DNA from: Actinomycetota bacterium
GTDB lineage: Bacteria; Actinomycetota; UBA4738
Reading direction: 5' to 3'
Length of the DNA stretch: 10,310 nucleotides
Assembly: GCA_005885015.1 (NCBI GenBank)
Contig: VAYG01000040.1
Location: 11,400-21,709 of the forward strand
Shown here: one piece after another, positions 1 through 5,652 of the stretch
Numbering within the stretch: position 1 is the stretch's first letter
Layout: each line of letters opens with the position of its first letter
Translations under genes and position numbers: made by a program
The notes under the pieces: model-generated
Told to the model about the DNA's origin: nothing
Seen by the model: the letters and a program-made list of their open reading frames with translations, nothing else
The model's database searches: none

Positions 1-101
1 CGATCCCAGACGACGAGGCCGAGACCCTGTCGGCGTTCCTGGCGGTGGTGGTGGCCGACGGCCACGATCGAGAGGAGCCCGTGGCCAGCCCGCCGGGGTG
101 A
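1..101 (+). CDS. C-terminal end of an unidentified protein (5' truncated)
   Basis: An open frame enters from the left edge (first full codon at position 3) and stops at TGA 99-101. It gives 32 residues, beginning IPDDEAETLSAFLAVVVADG and ending in a polar, proline-containing tail. Third-position G/C bias matches the neighbouring genes, which supports real coding. Too little is present to name a family. It lies 70 bp upstream of the receiver gene in the same orientation, so it could be the previous gene of one transcription unit or an independent gene. It could also be a chance open frame, given how short it is. Confidence 0.45.
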   Translation, partial: IPDDEAETLSAFLAVVVADGHDREEPVASPPG

Positions 102-171
102 AGGTGCCCCCACCAGCCCGGGTCGTGTGAGCACCCTTGTTCGCACACCGGGGCGGTGAGACGCTCGATCC

Positions 172-573
172 ATGATCGAGGTGGATGAAGTGGGGCCGAA
201 CCCGGCCGTCAGGGTGCTGATCGTGGACGACCAGCCGCCGTTCCGGCTGGCCGCCCGCATGGTCGTCGAGGCCACCGACGGGTTCGAGGTGGTCGGGGAG
301 GCCGAGTCGGGCGAGGAGGGGGTCGAGCTGGCCGAGCGCCTCCACCCCGACCTCGTCCTCATGGACGTGAACCTGCCCGGCATCAACGGCCTGGATGCCA
401 CCCGGCGAATCCTGGAGGGATCCGACCGGGTGGTGATCCTCCTGCTCTCCACCTACGAGGAGGAGGAGTACGGCCCCCGCGCGGCCGAGTCCGGGGCAGC
501 GGCCTACATCCCGAAATCGTCCTTCGGTCCCGATCGACTCGCCGCCGCGTGGGACGCGGCTCGCCCGGCCTGA
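172..573 (+). CDS. Stand-alone response regulator receiver protein (CheY-like, no output domain)
   Basis: A 133-residue protein made almost entirely of one receiver domain. The acidic pocket is D19-D20, the phospho-acceptor is D65 in LVLMDVNLPG, the switch Ser is S93 and the conserved Lys is K115 (YIPKS). The receiver ends at about residue 130, so there is no DNA-binding or enzymatic output domain. The pattern around STYEEEEY resembles NarL/FixJ regulators, so it may be a NarL-type protein that lost its helix-turn-helix. Start: ATG 172 has only a weak, distant ribosome site (GGTGAG, 155-160). GTG 190 has a better one (GAGGTGG, 178-184, 5-base spacing) and would remove six residues without touching the domain. 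The stop lies 4 bases before the ABC ATPase start, so the two are probably co-translated. No kinase is visible; its partner is unknown. Confidence 0.88.
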   Translation: MIEVDEVGPNPAVRVLIVDDQPPFRLAARMVVEATDGFEVVGEAESGEEGVELAERLHPDLVLMDVNLPGINGLDATRRILEGSDRVVILLLSTYEEEEYGPRAAESGAAAYIPKSSFGPDRLAAAWDAARPA

Positions 574-577
574 CCTC

Positions 578-1513
578 ATGCCTGGATCGGTCATCGAGGT
601 CGAGGGGCTGCGCAAGGAGTACCGGCGACTCCGCGGGGGCCGAACGCTGGCCGTGGACGGGCTCGACCTCTCCGTGCCCCCCGGTGGTGTGTTCGGGTTC
701 CTGGGACCGAACGGGGCCGGCAAGACGACGAGCATCCGCTGCCTGTTGGGATTGGTCCGTCCCACCGCGGGGAGGTGCCGCCTGCTGGGAGCCGAAGTGC
801 CGGGCGGCCTGGCACGGGTGATCCAGCGGGTCGGCTCGATCGTGGAGACGCCGACCCTGTATCCGAGGTTCTCCGGACGGCTGAACCTGGAGCTGCTCGG
901 CCGCCTCCACGGGATCGGTCGGTCCACGTGCACCGCGAGGCTCGAGCAGGTGGGGCTGGGGCATCGGGCGGACGACCCCGTCCGAACCTACTCCCTGGGG
1001 ATGCGGCAGCGACTCGGGATCGCCGCGGCCCTGCTGAAGGATCCCGAGGTGCTGATCCTCGACGAGCCGGCCAACGGCCTGGACCCGGCCGGCATCAAGG
1101 AGGTGCGCGATCTGCTCCGGAAACTGGGGAGCGAGGGCCGGACCGTGTTCGTCTCCAGCCACCAGCTCTCCGAGATCCAGCAGATGTGTGACCAGGTGGC
1201 CATCCTCTCGCAGGGGCGCTACGTGGCTGGCGGGCCGGTGGTGGAGGTGCTGGCCCACGGCCGGCAGCAAACGATGATCGTGCGCCTGGCGGAGCTGGAA
1301 TCGGGCCGGTCCGCGTTGGTCGCGGCCGGGCTCGACGCGGTCCGCCGCGACGACCACATACGAGTGAACCTCCCCCTGACCGAGGCCGCGCGGGTCACGG
1401 AGATCCTGGCCCGCAAGGGCCTGTACCTGAGCGAACTTCGGCCGGAGGAGATCAGCCTGGAAGCGGTCTTCCTGGAGTTGACGGGTTCGCCACCCCCGGA
1501 GCACGCGCCATGA
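578..1513 (+). CDS. ABC transporter ATP-binding protein (DrrA/BcrA/CcmA-type exporter)
   Basis: A 311-residue nucleotide-binding subunit that should power an ABC-2 type membrane exporter from the cytoplasmic side. Motifs in order: Walker A GPNGAGKT (43-50), signature YSLGMRQR (138-145), Walker B VLILDEP (157-163) with the catalytic Glu, a D-loop (NGLDPAG), and the switch His H195 (VSSHQ). The Q-loop position falls near E90 (VETPTLYP), the Glu/Gln variation common in this subfamily. Residues after about 225 form the C-terminal extension typical of drug and bacitracin-type exporters. It starts 4 bases after the receiver gene with no clear ribosome site, suggesting coupling. Its stop overlaps the permease start as ATGA (1510-1513). 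The substrate cannot be read from sequence; drug, lipid or peptide export are all possible. Confidence 0.95.
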   Translation: MPGSVIEVEGLRKEYRRLRGGRTLAVDGLDLSVPPGGVFGFLGPNGAGKTTSIRCLLGLVRPTAGRCRLLGAEVPGGLARVIQRVGSIVETPTLYPRFSGRLNLELLGRLHGIGRSTCTARLEQVGLGHRADDPVRTYSLGMRQRLGIAAALLKDPEVLILDEPANGLDPAGIKEVRDLLRKLGSEGRTVFVSSHQLSEIQQMCDQVAILSQGRYVAGGPVVEVLAHGRQQTMIVRLAELESGRSALVAAGLDAVRRDDHIRVNLPLTEAARVTEILARKGLYLSELRPEEISLEAVFLELTGSPPPEHAP

Positions 1514-2436
1514 AGGCCCTCCTGTCGGTGGAACTGCGCAGGATCCTGGCCCGCCGGGTGGTCAGGATCGCCGCGCTGGCGGGCCTGCTGGCGATCCTGA
1601 TCGCAGGTGGGACCCTGTTCGCGCGGTCGCATCGGCTGGACCCCGCGGCCCGGCGCGCCCTGGAGCAGCAGGTGGCCGCGGATCATCAGGCCGCCATCGC
1701 GGCATGCGTCAACGGGGAGTTCGGTATCCCCGTGGACGAGGTCCCCCCGGGCGAAACGCTCGAGCAGTTCTGCCGCGACTTCGTTGGAGTGCCAGAGATC
1801 CCGGATCCGACCTTCCATCTGATCGCCTTCCAGACGATCGCGGTGAACCTCTCGGGGCTGTTCATCGTGTTGTTCGCGGTCCTCGGGGCGACCCTGATCG
1901 GCGCGGAATGGCATGCCGGGACGATCACCACGGAGCTCACGTGGGAACCTCGCCGGGCGCGCCTCCACCTGGCCAAGGTCCTGGCGGCCGCCGCATTCGC
2001 CCTCGTCGGGTTCGTCGCCCTCCAGGTGCTGGTGGGGTTGGCCGTCACCCCCGCGGCGGTTCTTCGCGGGGTGACCCGGGGGATGGATGCGTCCTGGCTG
2101 TGGTCGACCGCCGGGGTCGTGGCGAGAGGGGCCGTGGTGGCGGCGCTGGCGGCCGCCGCCGGCGCTTCGATCGCCTTCATCGGCCGAGGCACCGCCGTGG
2201 CCGTAGGTGTGCTGTTCGTCTACCTGGCCGTGCTCGAGCCCATGTTCCGCGGAGTGAAGCCCTGGTTCCAGCGGTGGGCCGTCTACGACAACGCCGCGAG
2301 GTTCATCATGGGACAGACGGCCGGATTCACCCAGCACGGCCGCACCACGGTGGCCGCCGGGGTGCTGATCGGCATGTACGTCGGGGTCCTGGCTGCGGCC
2401 AGCCTCGCCGCCTTCCAGCGAAGGGACGTCACGTGA
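1510..2436 (+). CDS. ABC-2 type transporter permease subunit
   Basis: A 308-residue integral membrane protein and the evident partner of the ATPase whose stop codon it overlaps. Hydrophobic segments suggest six helices: about 17-38, 107-131, 157-180, 200-225, 228-246 and 281-301. Between helices 1 and 2 is an external loop of about 65 residues holding two cysteines (C66, C88) that could form a disulfide. After helix 2 comes the cytoplasmic stretch GAEWHAGTITTELTWEPRRA (131-150). This matches the E..GT......PR.R pattern that ABC-2 permeases use to contact the ATPase. The N-terminus is short and basic, and the protein ends QRRDVT. Its stop overlaps the next start as GTGA (2433-2436). One permease type is present, so the transporter is presumably a homodimer of this subunit with two ATPases. 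Substrate unknown. Confidence 0.9.
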   Translation: MKALLSVELRRILARRVVRIAALAGLLAILIAGGTLFARSHRLDPAARRALEQQVAADHQAAIAACVNGEFGIPVDEVPPGETLEQFCRDFVGVPEIPDPTFHLIAFQTIAVNLSGLFIVLFAVLGATLIGAEWHAGTITTELTWEPRRARLHLAKVLAAAAFALVGFVALQVLVGLAVTPAAVLRGVTRGMDASWLWSTAGVVARGAVVAALAAAAGASIAFIGRGTAVAVGVLFVYLAVLEPMFRGVKPWFQRWAVYDNAARFIMGQTAGFTQHGRTTVAAGVLIGMYVGVLAAASLAAFQRRDVT

Positions 2437-2696
2437 CCGCGCGGACGAGGAGACCGGGGAGAATGCTCCGGCTGATCGAGCGGACCGTGCTCGGCGTGGG
2501 GATGACCTTCGTCGCGTGGGTCATCGAGCGGAGGTTGATCAAGGCACTGCGGAAAGGCCGCATCGAGCCCGCTCCACGCACGGCCGCAGAAGCGGATGAG
2601 CTCGGCGTCGACGAATCGCTGGAGCCGGGTGTGCAGGCGAGCGGAGTCGGGTTAACGATTACGCCGCACCAGATCGGCGACCAGACCGATCGTTAG
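2433..2696 (+). CDS. Small membrane-associated hypothetical protein, last gene of the ABC exporter operon
   Basis: An 87-codon frame from GTG 2433, overlapping the permease stop as GTGA and closing at TAG 2694-2696. ATG 2463 is an alternative start (77 residues), preceded by AGGAG at 2448-2452 with 10-base spacing. The protein has a basic N-terminus, one short hydrophobic stretch (VLGVGMTFVAWVI), then the very basic ERRLIKALRKGR and an acidic, soluble tail. This suggests a single-span or peripheral membrane protein with positive charge on the cytoplasmic side. I do not recognise a family. Support comes from tight coupling to the operon and G/C-rich third positions through most of its length. 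The last 45 bp overlap the convergent Usp-ABC1 gene, and there the codons are less typical (a TTA and an ATT appear), so the tail may be a later extension. It could be a transporter accessory subunit. Confidence 0.6.
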   Translation: MTARTRRPGRMLRLIERTVLGVGMTFVAWVIERRLIKALRKGRIEPAPRTAAEADELGVDESLEPGVQASGVGLTITPHQIGDQTDR

Positions 2697-4721
2697 CAGG
2701 CCACCCGCCGTCCCCAGCACCGCGGGAAGCCACCCGACGACGTGCGTCGAGCTGGCCGTGATCGCCGTCGCCACGAGGGCGCTGCCCGCGGTGAGGGCCA
2801 GCGCGAGGCGGCGCCCCGCCCGCCGGACGTTGTCCTCCAGCCGTTCGGTCCCCCGGAAGTTCACGGTGAGCTTGGGGCCGGGCCGCGCTCCGGCCAGCCG
2901 CTCCACCGCCTCGATGAGCCGGACGAACCGGACCCGCACCTTCTGGGCCTCGTAGAAAAGGGTCTTCGGGTCCATCCGGCCACGGATGCGATCGATCAAT
3001 CCCCGGCTCAGGAAGCTGCCCGCCACCGCGAAGGGGTCCAGGGTCGGGTCGAGCTGCGCCGTGGCGAGCTGCATCTGGGCCAGCGCCTTCCCCGTGAGGG
3101 CAAGCGACGCCGGGAGCGGGACGTCGTGGCGGATGGCGATCTCGGTGATCTCCTGGAGGACCGGACCGAGCTGGACCTCCTTCAGCGAGACGTGGCGGTA
3201 TCGAGTTATCAGGTTCCCAAGCTCCTCCTGCCACGAGGCCAGGTCGATGTCCGTGCGCTGGTCCTCCCCGGCGATCATCAGGACGACGTCGGAGAGGAAC
3301 GTCACGTCCTCCTGCCAGAACGCCATGAGCATGAGCACGAGGAGCTCGCGGATGTCGGGGCCGAGCTCGCCGACCATCCCGAAGTCGAGGAAGTAGATGC
3401 GGTCGTTCCACCACATGAGGTTGCCCGGATGCGGGTCGGCGTGGAAGAAGCCGTCGGTCAGGATCTGGCGGTAGTACGACTCCAGGAGCTGGCGGGCCGC
3501 CTCTCGCCGGGCCTCGCCCTCGGGAGCCTGGCGGATCGGGACGCCCTGGATCTCTTCCATCACCAGGAGCCGAGCGGTGGAGAACTCCTCGTTCACCTCC
3601 GGGACGTCCAGGCGCGGATAGGACTCGAGGACGCCGGCCATCCGCCTGATGTTCGAGGCCTCCTGCCGGAAGTCCAGCTCGCGCCGGAGCGACGCGGACA
3701 TGTGCTCGAATATCGCGCCCATGTCCACGACTTGCCGGAACCCCGGCCGGTCGGCCGTCTTCTTGGCGAAGAGCTCGAGGAGGCCGAGGTCCTTCATGAT
3801 GTCGTCGCGCGCGGTGGGGCGCTGCACCTTGACCACGACCCGCTCGCCGCCCGTCAGGGTGGCCCGATGGACCTCGGCGATGGTTCCGGCGGCCATCGGT
3901 TCGGCCACGATGCTCTCGAACACGTCCTCCCACGGAACTCCCAGCTCCTCCTCCATCACCTGGACGACCTCCTCCTGGGACAAGGGAGGCACGTTGTCCT
4001 GGAGGGTGGCGAGCTCCTCGATGAACGCGGGGGGGAGGAGGTCGGGCCGCGTGGACAGGATCTGGCCGAGCTTGGCGAAGGTGGGACCGAGCTCCTCCAG
4101 GGCGGAGCGAAGCCTGCGGGCTCGGGACCTCGTGGAGTCCTCACCCTTCCCGCCCCTGCTGAACATCTCCCGAAGCCCGTGCTTTGCCATCACGGACGCG
4201 ATCCGGGAGGCCCGCCCCAGGAGACGCCCCTCGACCTCGGCCTCATCGGGCTCCAGGCCCAGCCTGGATACCCGCCTGACGGAGCGGCGCCGGGCGTTGC
4301 CATCCAGGGCCGCCGTGTTCACGATGATCACCGTGCACCTGGCGTTGTGGGACACGCGGTTGGGCACGTTGCCCAGCAGGAACTCCTTGCGGCCGGTCAT
4401 GCCGACGTTACCCACGACCACCACGTCGACGTCCTCTTCCGCGGCGGCTTCGACGATGGCCCGGGCCGGGTCGGAGTCGACTACGACCTTGGCCTTGCCC
4501 CGGGTTCCCGCCAGCCGCTCGGCGTACTGGGCCAGGTCCTGGGCGGCGAAGCTGGCCCGGGTCGCCTCGGCGGCGCCGGCCTCGGTGGCGGGCTCCTGCT
4601 CCGGGACGAGCACCTGGAGCAACACGAGCTCGGCGTCGAATCGCTCCGCCATGTCGGCGGCCCAGTCGACGGCGCGACCGGCGCTCTCGGAGCGATCGGT
4701 GGCCACCAGGATGCGCTTCAC
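2652..4721 (-). CDS. Universal stress protein domain fused to ABC1/AarF/UbiB kinase-like domain, with C-terminal membrane hairpin
   Basis: A 689-residue fusion. Residues 1-137 form a UspA domain: N-terminal strand KRILVATDRS with D9, and the ATP-binding pattern G104-x2-G107-x9-G117. A charged linker (about 140-210) follows. Residues 211-560 form an ABC1/UbiB (COQ8-like) domain: KLGQ (217-220, the family's KxGQ motif), Ala-rich loop AAGTIAEVH (277-285), Lys K298 in VVVKVQ, E348-x-D350, catalytic HADPHPGN (427-434) and DFG (446-448). All key kinase-like residues are present. Two hydrophobic segments near the end (about 638-656 and 662-684) suggest membrane anchoring. Start: GTG at 4721 has GGGGG about 8 bases upstream and begins exactly at the Usp strand; TTG 4724 is an alternative. 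The frame stays open upstream to 4922, but that part is low-complexity and was not taken. ABC1 proteins act in quinone/lipid metabolism; the role of this fusion is unknown. Confidence 0.92.
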   Translation of the reverse strand: MKRILVATDRSESAGRAVDWAADMAERFDAELVLLQVLVPEQEPATEAGAAEATRASFAAQDLAQYAERLAGTRGKAKVVVDSDPARAIVEAAAEEDVDVVVVGNVGMTGRKEFLLGNVPNRVSHNARCTVIIVNTAALDGNARRRSVRRVSRLGLEPDEAEVEGRLLGRASRIASVMAKHGLREMFSRGGKGEDSTRSRARRLRSALEELGPTFAKLGQILSTRPDLLPPAFIEELATLQDNVPPLSQEEVVQVMEEELGVPWEDVFESIVAEPMAAGTIAEVHRATLTGGERVVVKVQRPTARDDIMKDLGLLELFAKKTADRPGFRQVVDMGAIFEHMSASLRRELDFRQEASNIRRMAGVLESYPRLDVPEVNEEFSTARLLVMEEIQGVPIRQAPEGEARREAARQLLESYYRQILTDGFFHADPHPGNLMWWNDRIYFLDFGMVGELGPDIRELLVLMLMAFWQEDVTFLSDVVLMIAGEDQRTDIDLASWQEELGNLITRYRHVSLKEVQLGPVLQEITEIAIRHDVPLPASLALTGKALAQMQLATAQLDPTLDPFAVAGSFLSRGLIDRIRGRMDPKTLFYEAQKVRVRFVRLIEAVERLAGARPGPKLTVNFRGTERLEDNVRRAGRRLALALTAGSALVATAITASSTHVVGWLPAVLGTAGGLLTIGLVADLVRRNR

Positions 4722-4785
4722 CAATGAACCCCCAGCTTCGTCGGGCAGAGACCTGAGCGTAATACATCGTTCGGCCGCGTCCTGA

Positions 4786-4805
4786 GGTGGAGGCCCTCCG
4801 CCACC
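4786..4805. other. Hairpin in the leader of the Usp-ABC1 gene
   Basis: GGTGGAGG (4786-4793) pairs with CCTCCGCC-type sequence ending at 4805: five pairs, one A/G mismatch, two more pairs and a 4-base loop. It lies 65-84 bp upstream of the Usp-ABC1 start and about 115 bp past the regulator stop. It has no T-run on either side, so a simple intrinsic terminator is unlikely. It could be a structured leader element or a chance stem in GC-rich DNA. Confidence 0.3.
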
Positions 4806-4819
4806 CCAATGGGTCGCTC

Positions 4820-4834
4820 CCTCCCCTCGGGAGG
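4820..4834. other. Second hairpin in the leader of the Usp-ABC1 gene
   Basis: CCTCCC (4820-4825), loop CTC, GGGAGG (4829-4834): a perfect 6-bp, all but one G/C stem with a 3-base loop. It lies 14 bases from the other hairpin, inside the 197-bp gap (4722-4918) between the regulator stop and the Usp-ABC1 start on the - strand. No T-run follows. The rest of this gap shows no gene I can support. A weak -10-like TATTAC (- strand, about 4759-4764) is the only promoter hint. Confidence 0.3.
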
Positions 4835-4918
4835 TGGTGGCAGCACGTGGTGGAGAACGAGTGGCATCCGCATTGCCGGGGTTGGCCACGCCCAGGACAA
4901 TCGGTGGTCGTGCGCCGC

Positions 4919-5596
4919 TCAACCTCTGTCGGGCCCGCCCTCCTGGAGGAAGGCCAGCACCGCCATGACCCGCCGATGGACGTCCGCCTCCTCGCTCAGC
5001 CCGAGCTTGTGGAACAGCGAGTTGATGTGCTTCTCCACGGCGCGCTCGGACAGGAAGAGCGATTTGGCGATGGCGGCGTTGTTCTCGCCCTGGGCCATGT
5101 GGGCCAGGACCTCCTGCTCCCGCTCGGTGAGCTGGGCCAGCGGCGACCGGGCCAGACGCTCCTTCCGGGCGACCAGCCCCTCGACGACCTTCGGGTCGAG
5201 GACCGAGCCGCCCCGGGCCACCTCGTGGAGAGCCCGGACGAGCTCGTCCAGGTTGGCCACCCGTTCCTTCAGCAGGTAGCCGAGCCCGGCGGCGCCGTCC
5301 TTGAGCAGCTCGTAGGCGTACTCCTCCTCCGCGTACTGCGACAGGACCACCACGCCGATCCCAGGGTGGTCCGACCTGATGCGCCGGGCCGCCTCGATAC
5401 CCTCCGTGGTGTGGGTGGGAGGCATCCGGATGTCGGTCAAGACGGCGTCGGGCCCCAGCTCGTCGACGGCGGCCATCAGCGAGTCGAGGTCCGCCACGGT
5501 GGCCACCAGATCGATATCGGCGCTGGACGACAGGAGTGCCGAGGTCCCCTCCCGCACCAGGTAGTTGTCTTCGGCGAACACCACCCGAAGGGGCAT
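4919..5596 (-). CDS. NarL/FixJ family response regulator transcription factor
   Basis: A 225-residue two-domain regulator that should bind DNA when phosphorylated. Receiver (1-125): acidic pocket E9-D10, phospho-acceptor D55 in LTDIRMPPTHTTEG, switch S86, Lys K110 (YLLKERV). The longer MPPTHTTEG loop after D55 marks a subgroup common in actinobacteria. Helix-turn-helix (about 154-200): LTEREQEVLAHMAQG, then recognition helix SERAVEKHINSLFHKLGL (183-200) with the family's V-E-K-H and K-L residues intact. ATG 5594-5596 has little ribosome-site sequence before it; the short 56-bp gap to the divergent gene could give a nearly leaderless mRNA. It faces away from a paralogous receiver-cyclase gene. 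No histidine kinase is encoded in the window, so the signal is unknown. Confidence 0.95.
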   Translation of the reverse strand: MPLRVVFAEDNYLVREGTSALLSSSADIDLVATVADLDSLMAAVDELGPDAVLTDIRMPPTHTTEGIEAARRIRSDHPGIGVVVLSQYAEEEYAYELLKDGAAGLGYLLKERVANLDELVRALHEVARGGSVLDPKVVEGLVARKERLARSPLAQLTEREQEVLAHMAQGENNAAIAKSLFLSERAVEKHINSLFHKLGLSEEADVHRRVMAVLAFLQEGGPDRG

Positions 5597-5604
5597 CTGC
5601 GCGA

Positions 5605-5613
5605 TGCTATACA
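5605..5613 (+). promoter_or_regulatory. Possible extended -10 element in the divergent regulator promoter
   Basis: TGCTATACA has a TGn extension followed by TATACA, a 4/6 match to TATAAT. It would start transcription near 5620, about 33 bases before GTG 5653. The TATA core (5608-5611) is its own reverse complement. The other strand therefore reads TATAGC, which could serve the regulator at 5596. No convincing -35 was seen for either direction. The whole divergent gap is only 5597-5652. Confidence 0.35.
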
Positions 5614-5652
5614 GACCGCGGAGCCGGCGACAGCGGGGGAAGCGATGCGAGC

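Noticed and set aside
125..148. GTGTGAGCA...TTCGCACAC inverted repeat upstream of the receiver gene, considered as a CRP/cAMP receptor site because a cyclase is nearby
   Set aside because: The half-sites are imperfect and the spacing is wrong for TGTGA-N6-TCACA. Only the outer 5 bp pair, which is weak in GC-rich DNA.
383..1504. A 373-codon open frame on the - strand opposite the receiver and ABC ATPase genes
   Set aside because: It overlaps two genes with clear catalytic motifs, and its product is a low-complexity Arg/Pro/His-rich sequence typical of antisense GC-rich DNA.
2742..4727. A long open frame (661 codons) on the + strand opposite the Usp-ABC1 gene, rich in His, Glu, Gly and Leu
   Set aside because: It is the mirror of a strongly biased GC-rich gene. 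The - strand has clear Usp and ABC1 motifs throughout; the + frame has no recognisable domain and biased, repetitive composition.
4722..4922. A 67-residue N-terminal extension of the Usp-ABC1 protein
   Set aside because: The open frame continues upstream but is Gly/Pro/Arg-rich with no similarity to Usp. GTG 4721 has a G-rich ribosome site and starts exactly at the first Usp strand.
5536..5652. An upstream extension of the receiver-cyclase protein (39 codons to ATG 5536)
   Set aside because: The extension would lie antisense inside the start of the divergent regulator. The receiver's first strand starts right at GTG 5653, which has a plausible ribosome site.
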